Of a DNA stretch of 64,000 nt, positions 45,718 through 55,099 are shown piece by piece. Within the stretch, counting starts at the first letter, position 1; the number at the start of each line of letters is the position of its first letter. The notes beneath the pieces were generated by a model. That model worked only from the letters and a program-made list of their open reading frames with translations. It ran no database searches and was not told where the DNA came from. Location: contig NZ_CP085344.1 in the NCBI RefSeq assembly GCF_020618415.1, forward strand, positions 953,001 to 1,017,000, written 5' to 3'. Both the position numbers and the translations under genes were made by a program. Origin of the DNA: Cupriavidus sp. MP-37. Its GTDB lineage: Bacteria > Pseudomonadota > Gammaproteobacteria > Burkholderiales > Burkholderiaceae.

Positions 45718-46776
45718 TCAGGCCGCCGGCGTGGCCGCGTGCATGTCGGCCTCGGAGGTGAACGAGTCGGCGAAGAACGCGTCTTCGTGCAGCTGGCACT
45801 GGCGGGTAAAGTCGGTGCGCGCGGCGTTGATCATCACCGGCGCGCCGCAGGCGTAGACCTCGTGGCCCGACAGGTCGGGGAAGTCGGCGATCACCGCCTG
45901 GTGGACGAAGCCGGTGCGGCCCTGCCAGTTGTCTTCCGGCTGCGCGTCGGACACCACCGGCACGTACTGGAAGTTGGGCAGCTCGCGCGCCCACTGCTCG
46001 GCCAGCGCATGCATGTACAGGTCCTTGGGCCGGCGGCCGCCCCAGTACAGCGTCATCGGACGCTTGATGCCGGTATAGGCGGCATGCTCGACGATGGCCT
46101 TGATCGGGGCGAAGCCGGTGCCGGAAGCCAGCAGGATGATCGGCGCTTCCGATTCCTCGCGCAGGAAGAAGCTGCCCAGCGGGCCTTCGAAGCGCAGGAT
46201 GTCGCGCTCTTTCATGGCCGGCTGGCCTTCCTTCGCGCCGAACACGTAGTCGGTGAAGGCGCCGCCCGGCATATGGCGGATGTGCAGTTCGATCGGGCCG
46301 TCCTCGTGCGGCGGCGTGGCGATCGAATAGCTGCGGCGCTTGCCGTCGCGCAGCAGGAATTCGACGTACTGGCCGGCCAGGTACTGCATGCGCTCGGTCG
46401 CCGGCAGCTGCAGCTTGATCGCGATCACGTCGTCGGCCAGGCGCTCGAGCGAGGTCACGCGGCACGGCACCTTCTTGATCGGGATGTCGCCGGCGCCGTG
46501 GACTTCGCGGCATTCGATGGTGATGTCCGAGGCGGCATTGGCGCAGCAGAACAGCGCGCGGCCCTCGGTCTTCTCCTGCGCGGTCAGCGCCGCCGGGGCA
46601 TGGTCGCCCTGCACGATGCTGCCTTCGAGCACGCGGCCCTTGCACGACCCGCAGGCGCCGTTCTTGCAGCCGTACGGCAGCCCGATGCTGTGGCGCAGGG
46701 CCGCGCCGAGGATGGTTTCGTCCGCGGCCACTTCAAACTTGTGGCCGCTGGGCATGACGGTTACTTGATAAGCCAT
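45718..46776 (-). CDS. 2Fe-2S ferredoxin / FNR-type flavoreductase (AscD-like)
   Basis: The 352-residue product fuses an N-terminal plant-type [2Fe-2S] ferredoxin domain (cysteines in GLPYGCKNGACGSCKG and a fourth in LFCCANA) to an FAD domain (RSYSIATPPHEDGPIELHIRHMPGG) and an NAD(P)H domain (IILLASGTGFAPIKAIVEHA, LYWGGRRPKDLY, EVYACGAPVMINAA). This is the layout of CDP-6-deoxy-delta-3,4-glucoseen reductase and of oxygenase reductases. In Burkholderiaceae the gene is usually annotated as the former without a sugar cluster nearby; none is seen here, so the redox partner is unknown. ATG 46776 is only 9 bp from the divergent ATG at 46786. Confidence 0.9.
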   Translation of the reverse strand: MAYQVTVMPSGHKFEVAADETILGAALRHSIGLPYGCKNGACGSCKGRVLEGSIVQGDHAPAALTAQEKTEGRALFCCANAASDITIECREVHGAGDIPIKKVPCRVTSLERLADDVIAIKLQLPATERMQYLAGQYVEFLLRDGKRRSYSIATPPHEDGPIELHIRHMPGGAFTDYVFGAKEGQPAMKERDILRFEGPLGSFFLREESEAPIILLASGTGFAPIKAIVEHAAYTGIKRPMTLYWGGRRPKDLYMHALAEQWARELPNFQYVPVVSDAQPEDNWQGRTGFVHQAVIADFPDLSGHEVYACGAPVMINAARTDFTRQCQLHEDAFFADSFTSEADMHAATPAA

Positions 46777-46785
46777 AATCGGTCT

Positions 46786-47823
46786 ATGAGCCAAATTCTG
46801 TCGAAGCTGCAGCCCGCGCGATTCCCGCAACCGGCGCAACCAACGCAAGCGCCTCGGCTGCCGGCGCCATCGCGCCGGCTGGGCCGCCCGCGCCTGCTGA
46901 TCGTCGGCTGCGGGGATGTGGGGACGCGCTGCCTGCGTATCCTGTCGTCGCGCATGCGTGTCTTCGCCGTGACGTCGCAGCCGGCACGCCGCGCCGAACT
47001 GCGTGCCGCCGGCGCGGTGCCGCTGGTGGCGGACCTGGACCGGCCGGCCACGCTGGCACGGCTGCGCGGGCTGGCCACGCGCGTGCTGGACCTGGCGCCG
47101 CCACCCGGGCAGGGCGAAGGCGATCCGCGCACGCGTGCACTGCTCGCCATATTGCGCCGGACCACATGGCGCCGGGCCGCGTGGCGCCGTGCCGGGACGG
47201 CTGCCGGCACGCTGCCCGGCGAGCCCGCCATTCTACCCGACCGTTCCCGGCCCCGCGCTGCGTTTGTCTACGCCAGCACCACCGGCGTCTACGGCGACCG
47301 CCAGGGCGCGCGCGTGGCCGAGTTCCATGCAGTGCGGCCGCAGACCGCGCGCGCGCGCCGCCGCGTTGCCGCCGAGCAGGCGGTGCGCGCCTTCGGCCGC
47401 GACGCCGGCTGGCGCGCCAGCGTGGTGCGCATCCCCGGCATCTACGCCGAGGACCGGCTGCCGCTGGCGCGGCTCAAGCGCGGCACGCCGGCGCTGGTGC
47501 CGCAGGACGACGTCTACACCAGCCACATCCATGCCGACGACCTCGCCCGCATCATGGTGGCCGCGCTGTTCCGCGGCCGCCCGCAGCGCGTGGTCCATGC
47601 CAGCGACGATACCGAGCTGCGCATGGCGGACTACTTCGACCTCGTCGCCGAGCGCCGCGGGCTGCCGCGTCCGCCGCGCATCACGCGCGGCGAGGCGCTC
47701 CAGGTGATCGACAAGACCCTGCTGAGCTTCATGAGCGAGTCGCGCCGGCTCGACAACCGCCGGCTCAAGCGCGAGCTGCGCCTGCGGCTGCGCTATCCCA
47801 CCGTCGCCGACTTCTTCGGCTGA
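46786..47823 (+). CDS. NAD-dependent epimerase/dehydratase-like (SDR) protein
   Basis: A 345-residue protein with a Rossmann start PRLLIVGCGDVGTRCLRIL after a Pro/Gln-rich N-terminal 35 residues, then FVYASTTGVYGDRQGARVAE (Ser-Thr-Tyr region typical of atypical SDRs), RASVVRIPGIYAEDRLPLARLKRGTPA and HIHADDLARIMVAALFRG. It resembles the YeeZ/atypical extended SDR group; substrate unknown. An Arg-rich insertion (RRTTWRRAAWRRAG) lies near residue 125. The start at 46786 leaves 9 bp to the divergent reductase; a start nearer the Rossmann motif is possible. A hairpin at 47839-47859 follows. Confidence 0.82.
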   Translation: MSQILSKLQPARFPQPAQPTQAPRLPAPSRRLGRPRLLIVGCGDVGTRCLRILSSRMRVFAVTSQPARRAELRAAGAVPLVADLDRPATLARLRGLATRVLDLAPPPGQGEGDPRTRALLAILRRTTWRRAAWRRAGTAAGTLPGEPAILPDRSRPRAAFVYASTTGVYGDRQGARVAEFHAVRPQTARARRRVAAEQAVRAFGRDAGWRASVVRIPGIYAEDRLPLARLKRGTPALVPQDDVYTSHIHADDLARIMVAALFRGRPQRVVHASDDTELRMADYFDLVAERRGLPRPPRITRGEALQVIDKTLLSFMSESRRLDNRRLKRELRLRLRYPTVADFFG

Positions 47824-47838
47824 TTGCTCCGGCTTCGT

Positions 47839-47859
47839 CCCCGTGCCGCTGGCACGGGG
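47839..47859 (+). terminator. Hairpin after the SDR gene
   Basis: CCCCGTGCC (47839-47847) pairs with GGCACGGGG (47851-47859) around a GCT loop; the following tract (CTTGCTG) is T-poor, so efficiency is uncertain. Confidence 0.5.
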
Positions 47860-47887
47860 CTTGCTGCCCCACGGCGTCTTCTGGTTC

Positions 47888-47899
47888 CTGTCTATACAG
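47888..47899. promoter_or_regulatory. HutC-type operator 1
   Basis: CTGTCTATACAG is a dyad with TGT..ACA ends and is the exact reverse complement of the site at 51597-51608 before hutH. It lies 244 bp upstream of the first hut ABC gene. Confidence 0.65.
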
Positions 47900-48037
47900 C
47901 AACACTTTTCACGCGCCTGACTGGTGCCGGCGGTTCCCGCCTGGGCCCAGGACGGTGCATCGCCTGAACGCGGGTTCCGCAATGGAATGCGCTTTTTAAG
48001 GCGATTATCCGTCTGGTTGCTTGGTGGAAGCCCTACG

Positions 48038-48066
48038 TTGACTTGTATATACAGGCATTGTTTAAT
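48038..48066 (+). promoter_or_regulatory. hut transporter promoter with embedded HutC operator 2
   Basis: TTGACT (48038-48043) and TTTAAT (48061-48066) are 17 bp apart. The perfect palindrome TGTATATACA (48044-48053) fills the first part of the spacer, so HutC binding would exclude RNA polymerase. The site resembles the CTTGTATxTACAAG-type operators known for HutC in other proteobacteria. Confidence 0.7.
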
Positions 48067-48131
48067 GCCCGAAAACGAGCACGGCCACACGCATGGCCTG
48101 CCGTCGACGGACACACCAAAGGAGCGTACAG

Positions 48132-49112
48132 ATGAGGAATCCAAGCAGGTTTCGCGGTCGGGTGGCAGGGCGGGTGGCAATGCTGGCGACGGTGCTGGCC
48201 GCGGCCCTGGCGGCCGGCGCGGCGCAGGCGCAGAACACGCCGGTGACGCTGGGCATGAGCGGCTGGACCGGCTTTGCGCCGCTGACGCTGGCCGACAAGG
48301 CGGGCATCTTCAAGAAGCACGGCGTCGACGTCGAGATCAAGATGATTCCGCAGAAGGACCGCCACCTGGCGCTGGCCTCCGGCGCGATCCAGTGCGCGGC
48401 GACCACCGTGGAAACCCATGTGGCCTGGAATGCCAATGGCGTGCCCATTACCCAGATCGTGCAGCTCGACAAGTCCTACGGCGCCGACGGCCTCGCCGTG
48501 CGCGCCGACGTGAAGAGCTTTGCCGACCTGAAGGGCAAGACCATCGGCGTCGATGCGCCGGGCACCGCGCCGTACTTCGGGCTGGCCTGGATGCTGAAGA
48601 AGAACGGCATGTCGCTCAAGGACGTGAAGACCACCACGCTGTCGCCGCAGGCCGCGGCGCAGGCTTTCGTGGCAGGGCAGAACGACGGCGCGATGACCTA
48701 TGAGCCGTACCTGTCGACGGTGCGCCAGAACCCGGACAAGGGCAAGATCCTGGCGACCACGCTCGACTATCCGATGGTGACCGACACGCTCGGCTGCGCG
48801 CCCAAGTGGCTCAAGGACAATCCCAAGGCCGCGCAGGCGCTGGTCGACAGCTACTTCGAGGCGCTCGAGATGATCCGCAAGGAGCCGGCCAAGGCCAACG
48901 ACATCATGGGCGCGGCGGTCAAGCAGACCGGCGAGCAGTTCGCCAAGTCGTCGGCCTACCTGCGCTGGCAGGACCGCGAGGCCAACAAGAAGTTCTTCGA
49001 CGGCGAGCTGGCCAGCTTCAGCAAGGAAGCGGCCGCGGTGCTGCTGGACATCGGCGTGATCCGCCAGGTGCCGGACGTGACCAAGCTGTACGACGCGCGT
49101 TTCCTCAAGTAA
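48132..49112 (+). CDS. ABC transporter substrate-binding protein (SsuA/TauA/NrtA type), hut-linked
   Basis: A 326-residue periplasmic protein with a signal peptide (GRVAMLATVLAAALAAGAAQA, cut before QNT) and a NMT1/THI5-like fold: VTLGMSGWTGFAPLTLADKAGIFKKHGVDVEIKMI, ASGAIQCAATTVETHVAW, GKTIGVDAPGTAPYFGLAWMLKKNG, VAGQNDGAMTYEPYL. It heads an operon with permease, ATPase and hutC, under a HutC operator, so histidine, urocanate or a related imidazole is the probable ligand; this is inference, since the family usually binds sulfonates, nitrate or thiamine precursors. GGAG precedes ATG 48132. Confidence 0.88.
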   Translation: MRNPSRFRGRVAGRVAMLATVLAAALAAGAAQAQNTPVTLGMSGWTGFAPLTLADKAGIFKKHGVDVEIKMIPQKDRHLALASGAIQCAATTVETHVAWNANGVPITQIVQLDKSYGADGLAVRADVKSFADLKGKTIGVDAPGTAPYFGLAWMLKKNGMSLKDVKTTTLSPQAAAQAFVAGQNDGAMTYEPYLSTVRQNPDKGKILATTLDYPMVTDTLGCAPKWLKDNPKAAQALVDSYFEALEMIRKEPAKANDIMGAAVKQTGEQFAKSSAYLRWQDREANKKFFDGELASFSKEAAAVLLDIGVIRQVPDVTKLYDARFLK

Positions 49113-49140
49113 CCCGGCAGCTCTCAGGAGGCGTGACGTC

Positions 49141-50010
49141 ATGACGCAAGCCCGTATTGGTTCACCCGCCCCGGCCGCCGCCGTGGCGGCCCCCGCCGCC
49201 GGGGAAGCGCCGGTGCGCCGGCGCCATCCGTGGCTGGCGCCGCTGGTGCCGGTGGCGCCCAACACCCGCTGGATGCTGGGCCTGTCCTTCTTCGTGCTGT
49301 TCTTCGGCGTGTGGGCCGTGGTGACGCTGGGCGGCTTCGTGCCCCGCACGTTCCTGGCCGATCCGATGACCATGGCCAGGGAAGGCCTGACCCTGTTCAC
49401 CGAGTACAACTTCATCGGCGACATCGGCATGACGGTGTGGCGCGTGGTCGGCGGCTTCGTGCTGGCGGCGGTGATCGCGGTGCCGCTGGGCATCTTCATG
49501 GGCGCGTACAAGGCGGCCGAGGCCTTCTTCGAGCCCTTTGTCTCGTTCTGCCGCTACCTGCCGGCGTCGGCCTTCATCCCGCTGCTGATCCTGTGGGCCG
49601 GCATCGGCGAGACCCAGAAGCTGCTGGTGATCTTCATCGGCTCGTTCTTCCAGATCGTGCTGATGGTGGCGGTGGCGGTCGGCGGCGCGCGCAAGGACCT
49701 GGTCGAGGCCGCGTACACGCTGGGCGCCAACAGCGCCGGCATCGTGCGGCGCGTGCTGATCCCGGGCGCGGCGCCGGAAATCGCCGAGATCCTGCGGCTG
49801 GTGCTGGGCTGGGCCTGGACCTACGTGATCGTGGCCGAGCTGATCGGCTCGTCGTCGGGCATCGGGCACATGATCACCGACAGCCAGGCGCTGCTCAATA
49901 CCGGGCAGATCATCTTCGGCATTATCGTGATCGGCTGCATCGGCCTGGTCTCGGACCTTGTCTTCAAGCGCGCCAACCAGCGCCTGTTCCCGTGGAGTTC
50001 GATCCAATGA
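49141..50010 (+). CDS. ABC transporter permease (SsuC/TauC type), hut-linked
   Basis: A 289-residue inner-membrane permease with six or so helices. It begins with a long Ala/Pro-rich cytosolic stretch, then VLFFGVWAVVTLGGF, GMTVWRVVGGFVLAAVIAVPLGIFMG, and the EAA loop ARKDLVEAAYTLGANSAGIVRRVLIPGAAPEIAEILRL typical of the nitrate/sulfonate group, ending KRANQRLFPW. AGGAGGCG precedes the ATG. The ATPase gene overlaps its stop (ATGA). Confidence 0.92.
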   Translation: MTQARIGSPAPAAAVAAPAAGEAPVRRRHPWLAPLVPVAPNTRWMLGLSFFVLFFGVWAVVTLGGFVPRTFLADPMTMAREGLTLFTEYNFIGDIGMTVWRVVGGFVLAAVIAVPLGIFMGAYKAAEAFFEPFVSFCRYLPASAFIPLLILWAGIGETQKLLVIFIGSFFQIVLMVAVAVGGARKDLVEAAYTLGANSAGIVRRVLIPGAAPEIAEILRLVLGWAWTYVIVAELIGSSSGIGHMITDSQALLNTGQIIFGIIVIGCIGLVSDLVFKRANQRLFPWSSIQ

Positions 50011-50786
50011 GCGCACTGTCCATCCAGCAGGTCTCGCGGACCTTCTCCAACCCGCGCGGCGGCCAGACGCTGGCGCTGCAGCCGGTCGATTTCGAAGTGC
50101 GCGACAACGACTTCGTCACCATCCTCGGTCCGTCGGGCTGCGGCAAGTCGACGCTGCTGCGCATCGTCGCGGGCCTGGATACGCCGACCAGCGGGCGCGT
50201 GCTGCTCGACGGCCAGCCGGTGTTCGCGCCCGGCGCGGACCGCGGCATGGTGTTCCAGTCGTACACGCTGTTCCCGTGGCTGACGATCGAGCAGAACGTG
50301 CGCTTCGGCCTGCGCGAGCGCGGCATGAGCGCGGCCGAGCAGAAAGAGCGCAGCGATTTCTTCATCCAGCGCGTCGGGCTGCGCGGCTTCGAGCATCATT
50401 TCCCCAAGCAGCTGTCCGGCGGCATGCAGCAGCGCACCGCGATCGCGCGCGCGCTGGCCAACGACCCCAAGATCCTGCTGCTCGACGAGCCCTTCGGCGC
50501 GCTCGACAACCAGACCCGCGTGCTGATGCAGGAGCTGCTGCTGGGCATCTGGGAGGCGTCGCGCAAGACGGTATTATTCGTGACCCACGATATCGACGAG
50601 GCCATCTTCATGGCCAACCGGGTGGCGGTGTTTTCCGCCAGGCCGGGTCGGATCAAGAGCGAGATCGCGGTCGATTTCCCGCATCCGCGCCATTACACGA
50701 TCAAGACCACGCCGGAGTTCTCCGCGCTCAAGGCGCGGCTGACCGAGGAAATCCGCGCCGAGGCCATGGCCGCGGCCGAGCACTAA
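50007..50786 (+). CDS. ABC transporter ATP-binding protein (SsuB/TauB type), hut-linked
   Basis: A 259-residue ATPase with Walker A GPSGCGKSTLLRIVAGLD near residue 42, VFQSYTLFPWLTIEQNVRFGL (Q-loop), signature KQLSGGMQQRTAIARALA, Walker B ILLLDEPFGALDNQTR and FVTHDIDEAIFMANRV. It energises the permease next to it. ATG 50007 overlaps the permease stop. hutC begins 6 bp after its stop. Confidence 0.95.
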   Translation: MSALSIQQVSRTFSNPRGGQTLALQPVDFEVRDNDFVTILGPSGCGKSTLLRIVAGLDTPTSGRVLLDGQPVFAPGADRGMVFQSYTLFPWLTIEQNVRFGLRERGMSAAEQKERSDFFIQRVGLRGFEHHFPKQLSGGMQQRTAIARALANDPKILLLDEPFGALDNQTRVLMQELLLGIWEASRKTVLFVTHDIDEAIFMANRVAVFSARPGRIKSEIAVDFPHPRHYTIKTTPEFSALKARLTEEIRAEAMAAAEH

Positions 50787-50792
50787 GACCTT

Positions 50793-51554
50793 ATGAACCA
50801 CGCCGCCGGCACCCCGACTTCCGCTTCTGCCTCTCCCACCGCGCTCTACCAGCAGGTGAAGGAGTACATCGCCCGCCAGATCCAGAGCGGCGCGTGGCAG
50901 CCGGGCGACCGGGTGCCGTCGGAGCAGGAACTGGTGAACCGCTTCGGCGTCTCGCGCATGACCGTCAACCGGGCGCTGCGCGAGCTGCAGGAGCAGGGCC
51001 GGGTGGTGCGCGTGGCCGGCGTTGGCACCTTCGTCGCCGAGCACAAGCCGCAGTCGACGCTGCTGTCGGTGGTCAACCTGCAGGACGAGATCCGCATGCG
51101 CGGGCATGACTACGCCTGCGACGTGATCCTGGTGGAGCGGGTCTCGGCGTCGATCGAGGTGGCCGCGGCGCTGGAGCTGCGCACCGGCGAGTCGGTGTTC
51201 CACTCCGTGTGCGTACACCGCGAGGACGGCGTGCCGGTACAGCTGGAGGACCGCTACGTCAATCCGCGCGTGGCGCCCGATTTCATCAACCAGGATTTCA
51301 GCGAGACCCAGCCCGGCGAATACCTGCTGCGCCACGTGCCCTACGATCAGGTCGAGCATGTGGTCGACGCCATCGCCGCCACGCCGGAGCAGGCCGCGCA
51401 GCTGGAAATGCCGCCCACGCAGGCCTGCCTGATGCTGACGCGCCGCACCTGGACCAACGGCGTGCCGGTGACCTTTGTGCGTTGCCTGCACCCGGGCAAC
51501 CGCTATCGCCTCGGCAGCCGCTTCCGCGCCGACGGCAATCCCGCTTTCGGCTGA
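50793..51554 (+). CDS. hutC: Histidine utilisation repressor HutC (GntR family)
   Basis: A 253-residue GntR/HutC-subfamily regulator: N-terminal winged helix (LYQQVKEYIARQIQSGAWQPGDRVPSEQELVNRFGVSRMTVNRALRELQEQG) and C-terminal UTRA ligand domain (LQDEIRMRGHDYACDVI, EDRYVNPRVAPDFI, EHVVDAIAATPEQAAQL, RTWTNGVPVTFVRCLHPGNRYRLGSRF). HutC proteins repress hut genes and release DNA on binding urocanate. Operator-like dyads lie at 47888, 48044 and 51597, so it likely represses both its own transporter operon and hutHUDIFG. Confidence 0.95.
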   Translation: MNHAAGTPTSASASPTALYQQVKEYIARQIQSGAWQPGDRVPSEQELVNRFGVSRMTVNRALRELQEQGRVVRVAGVGTFVAEHKPQSTLLSVVNLQDEIRMRGHDYACDVILVERVSASIEVAAALELRTGESVFHSVCVHREDGVPVQLEDRYVNPRVAPDFINQDFSETQPGEYLLRHVPYDQVEHVVDAIAATPEQAAQLEMPPTQACLMLTRRTWTNGVPVTFVRCLHPGNRYRLGSRFRADGNPAFG

Positions 51555-51574
51555 TTCCCTGGTGGGATCGGCCT

Positions 51575-51608
51575 TTGGTCCAATTTTTATCCTAAGCTGT
51601 ATAGACAG
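51575..51608 (+). promoter_or_regulatory. hutH promoter with HutC operator 3
   Basis: TTGGTC (51575-51580) and TGTATA (51598-51603) are 17 bp apart; CTGTATAGACAG (51597-51608), the reverse complement of operator 1, covers the -10 box. The hutH ATG is at 51618, giving a very short leader. Confidence 0.65.
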
Positions 51609-51617
51609 GAACATACA

Positions 51618-53192
51618 ATGACTGCGAGCCAACACGACCAAGCCTCCCGCCCGCTGCTGACCCTGCAGCCGGGCCACGTCACCCTGGCCGACCTGCGCCG
51701 CATCTACCGTGGCGAAGTGCGCCTGGCCATGGCCGATTCCGCCTGGTCCGGCGTGCGCGCCGCGCAGGCCACGGTGCAGGACATCATCGACGCCGACGCC
51801 GTGGTCTACGGCATCAACACCGGCTTCGGCAAGCTGGCGCAAAGCCGCATCCCGCACGACAAGCTGGCGCAGCTGCAGCGCAACCTGGTGCTGTCGCACA
51901 GCGTCGGCACCGGCCCGGACCTGGCCGAGGATACGGTGCGGCTGATCCTGACTACCAAGGCCGTCAGCCTGGCGCGGGGCCATTCCGGCGTGCGTCCCGA
52001 ACTGATCGAGGCGCTGCTGGCGCTGGTCAACCATGGCGTGACGCCGTGCATTCCCGCCAAGGGCTCGGTCGGCGCCTCGGGCGACCTGGCGCCGCTGGCG
52101 CATATGTCGTGCACGCTGATCGGCGTGGGCGAGGTGCTGGTCGACGGCAAGCGCGTGCCGGCCGCCGAGGGCCTGGCCCATGCCGGCCTGCAGGCCTTCG
52201 AACTGGGCCCGAAGGAAGGGCTGGCGCTGCTCAATGGCACCCAGGTGTCGACCGCGCTGGCGCTGGCCGGGCTGTTCGCCGCCGAAGACGCGTTTGCCGC
52301 GGGCCTGGTCGCCGGCGCGCTGTCGCTGGAGGCGATCAAGGGCTCGGTCAAGCCGTTCGACGCCCGCATCCATGCCGCGCGCGGCCAGGCCGGCCAGATT
52401 GCCGTCGCCGGCGCGGTGCGTGCGATGCTGGACGGCAGCGAGATCGTCGACTCGCACAAGGCCTGCGGCCGCGTGCAGGACCCGTATTCGATCCGCTGCC
52501 AGCCGCAGGTGATGGGCGCGTGCCTGGACAACCTGCAGCATGCCGCGCGCATCCTGCAGATCGAAGCCAATGCGGCCTCGGACAACCCGCTGGTGTTCTC
52601 CGAGCAGGGCGACGTGGTCTCCGGCGGCAACTTCCACGCCGAGCCGGTGGCCTTCGCCGCCGACATCATCGCGCTGGCGATCGCCGAGATCGGCGCGATC
52701 TCCGAGCGCCGGCTGGCGTTGCTGCTCGATACCGGCCTGTCCGGCCTGCCGCCGTTCCTGGTGCGCGACGGCGGCCTGAATTCGGGTTTCATGATCGCGC
52801 AGGTGACCGCCGCCGCGCTGGCCTCGGAAAACAAATCGCTGGCGCATCCGTCCAGCGTCGACAGCCTGCCGACCTCGGCCAACCAGGAAGACCATGTGTC
52901 GATGGCCACCTACGGCGCGCGCCGGCTGGGCGAGATGGCGGCCAACACCGCGGTGGTGGTCGGCATCGAGGCGATGGCCGCGGCGCAGGGCATCGAATTC
53001 CACCGGCCGCTGAAGTCGTCGCCGCTGGTCGAGCAGGAACTGGCCCGCATCCGTGCGCGGGTGGATTTTGTCGAAGGCGACCGCTACCTGGCGCCGGATA
53101 TTGAAGCGATGAAGCAGTGGGTGGTGCAGGGGGATGCGGGGGCGGGGTGGCCTGCCGCCGTCCGGGCAATTTTGCCGACCAACGCTGCCTGA
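51618..53192 (+). CDS. hutH: Histidine ammonia-lyase
   Basis: HutH deaminates L-histidine to urocanate. The 524-residue protein carries the autocatalytic MIO triad Ala-Ser-Gly at residues 153-155 in [27 protein letters not shown] with the catalytic Tyr just before it, [15 protein letters not shown], and [18 protein letters not shown] near the C-terminus. It is slightly longer than the usual 510. GGAACATACA before the ATG is a modest ribosome site. It is separated from hutU by a REP-like repeat block. Confidence 0.98.
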   Translation: MTASQHDQASRPLLTLQPGHVTLADLRRIYRGEVRLAMADSAWSGVRAAQATVQDIIDADAVVYGINTGFGKLAQSRIPHDKLAQLQRNLVLSHSVGTGPDLAEDTVRLILTTKAVSLARGHSGVRPELIEALLALVNHGVTPCIPAKGSVGASGDLAPLAHMSCTLIGVGEVLVDGKRVPAAEGLAHAGLQAFELGPKEGLALLNGTQVSTALALAGLFAAEDAFAAGLVAGALSLEAIKGSVKPFDARIHAARGQAGQIAVAGAVRAMLDGSEIVDSHKACGRVQDPYSIRCQPQVMGACLDNLQHAARILQIEANAASDNPLVFSEQGDVVSGGNFHAEPVAFAADIIALAIAEIGAISERRLALLLDTGLSGLPPFLVRDGGLNSGFMIAQVTAAALASENKSLAHPSSVDSLPTSANQEDHVSMATYGARRLGEMAANTAVVVGIEAMAAAQGIEFHRPLKSSPLVEQELARIRARVDFVEGDRYLAPDIEAMKQWVVQGDAGAGWPAAVRAILPTNAA

Positions 53193-53198
53193 CACGCC

Positions 53199-53316
53199 GG
53201 CCCTCTCCCCCGCCCCTCTCCCGCAAGCGGGAGAGGGGAGACCCCAGACAGTGTTGGAGAGGCCAGCGGTTTGCTCCCCTCTCCCGCGCGCGGGAGAGGG
53301 GCCGGGGGTGAGGGCC
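53199..53316. repeat. Paired REP-like inverted repeats between hutH and hutU
   Basis: The left unit (53199-53240) has CCCTCTCCCCCGCCCC then CTCTCCCGC-AA-GCGGGAGAG; the right unit (53273-53316) has CTCTCCCGC-GC-GCGGGAGAG then GGCCGGGGGTGAGGGCC. The units are in opposite orientation and mutually complementary, a BIME-like arrangement. It lies inside the hut operon and may act on mRNA decay or partial termination. Confidence 0.75.
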
Positions 53317-53398
53317 AGCGCATCCGCTCCCCATCACGCATCAAGTGGCAACAGGAATCGATCGCGCCACCAGCGCCATCCCAAAAGGAGAACAACCC

Positions 53399-55099
53399 AT
53401 GAACGCTCCCGAAACCCAATCCCTGCAACGCGGCCGGCGCGAGATCCGCGCGCCGCGCGGCACCCAGCTGCACTGCAAGAACTGGCTGATCGAAGCCGCC
53501 TACCGCATGATCCAGAACAACCTGGACCCCGACGTGGCCGAGCGGCCGCAGGACCTGGTGGTGTACGGCGGCATCGGCAAGGCCGCGCGCAACTGGGAAT
53601 GCTTCGACGCCATCCTCGACAGCCTGCGCCGCCTCGGTGAAGACGAGTCGCTGCTGGTGCAGTCGGGCAAGCCGGTGGGCGTGTTCCGCACGCACCCGGA
53701 CGCGCCGCGCGTGCTGATCGCCAACTCCAACCTGGTGCCGCACTGGGCCACATGGGACAAGTTCAACGAGCTCGATCGCGCCGGCCTGATGATGTACGGC
53801 CAGATGACCGCGGGCTCGTGGATCTACATCGGCACGCAGGGCATCGTGCAGGGCACCTACGAAACCTTTGTCGAGGCCGGTCGCCAGCACTACGGCGGCG
53901 ACCTGTCGGGCAAGTGGATCCTGACCGCGGGCCTGGGCGGCATGGGCGGCGCGCAGCCGCTGGCCGGCGTGCTCGCGGGCGCTTGCGTGCTGGCGATCGA
54001 ATGCCAGGAATCGCGCATCGACTTCCGCCTGCGCACGCGCTATCTCGACAAGAAGGCCACCACGCTCGACGAGGCGCTGGCGATGATCGCCGACGCCACG
54101 GCAAGGAAGGAGGCGATCTCGGTGGGCCTGCTCGGCAACGCCGCCGACATCGTGCCGGAACTGGCAAAGCGCGCGCAGGCCGGCGGCATGCGCCCGCATA
54201 TCGTCACCGACCAGACCTCGGCGCACGACCTGGTCAATGGTTACCTGCCGCAAGGCTGGACCGTCGCGCAGTGGGAGCATGCGCGCCAGCACGACCCCAA
54301 GTCGGTGGAAGCCGCCGCGCGCCCGTCCATCGTCAGGCACGTGCAGGCCATGCTCGACTTCCAGAAGATGGGCGTGCCGACGGTCGACTACGGCAATAAC
54401 ATCCGCCAGGTCGCGTTCGACGAAGGCGTGCAGAACGCTTTCGATTTCCCCGGTTTCGTGCCGGCCTATATCCGCCCGCTGTTCTGCCGCGGCAAGGGCC
54501 CGTTCCGCTGGGTGGCGCTGTCCGGCGATCCCGAGGATATCTACAAGACCGACGCCAAGATGAAGGAACTGTTCCCCGAGGACAAGCACCTGCATCGCTG
54601 GCTCGACATGGCGCACGACCGCATCGCCTTCCAGGGCCTGCCGGCGCGGATCTGCTGGGTGGGGCTGGACGAGCGCCACCGCGCCGGACTGGCCTTCAAC
54701 GAGATGGTGAAGTCGGGCGAGCTGAAGGCGCCGGTGGTGATCGGGCGCGATCATCTGGACTGCGGCTCGGTGGCGTCGCCCAACCGCGAGACCGAAGCGA
54801 TGCGCGATGGCTCCGACGCGGTGTCGGACTGGCCGCTGCTGAACGCCCTGCTGAACACCGCCGGCGGCGCCACCTGGGTCAGCCTGCACCATGGCGGCGG
54901 GGTCGGCATGGGCTTCTCGCAACACGCCGGCGTGGTGATCGTCTGCGACGGCACCGATGCGGCGGCAAAGCGCATCGAGCGCGTGCTGTGGAACGATCCG
55001 GCCACCGGCGTGATGCGCCATGCCGACGCCGGCTATGACCTCGCCATCGCCTGCGCGCACGAAAAGGGCCTGGACCTGCCGATGGTGAAGGGCGTATGA
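53399..55099 (+). CDS. hutU: Urocanate hydratase
   Basis: HutU converts urocanate to imidazolonepropionate using tightly bound NAD+ as an electrophile. The 566-residue protein has [47 protein letters not shown] (NAD loop), and the conserved YNPxR-like C-terminal region including [55 protein letters not shown] (quoted in parts). The active-site Cys lies in [15 protein letters not shown] context (here [11 protein letters not shown]). AAAGGAG precedes ATG 53399. hutD overlaps its stop. Confidence 0.98.
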   Translation: MNAPETQSLQRGRREIRAPRGTQLHCKNWLIEAAYRMIQNNLDPDVAERPQDLVVYGGIGKAARNWECFDAILDSLRRLGEDESLLVQSGKPVGVFRTHPDAPRVLIANSNLVPHWATWDKFNELDRAGLMMYGQMTAGSWIYIGTQGIVQGTYETFVEAGRQHYGGDLSGKWILTAGLGGMGGAQPLAGVLAGACVLAIECQESRIDFRLRTRYLDKKATTLDEALAMIADATARKEAISVGLLGNAADIVPELAKRAQAGGMRPHIVTDQTSAHDLVNGYLPQGWTVAQWEHARQHDPKSVEAAARPSIVRHVQAMLDFQKMGVPTVDYGNNIRQVAFDEGVQNAFDFPGFVPAYIRPLFCRGKGPFRWVALSGDPEDIYKTDAKMKELFPEDKHLHRWLDMAHDRIAFQGLPARICWVGLDERHRAGLAFNEMVKSGELKAPVVIGRDHLDCGSVASPNRETEAMRDGSDAVSDWPLLNALLNTAGGATWVSLHHGGGVGMGFSQHAGVVIVCDGTDAAAKRIERVLWNDPATGVMRHADAGYDLAIACAHEKGLDLPMVKGV

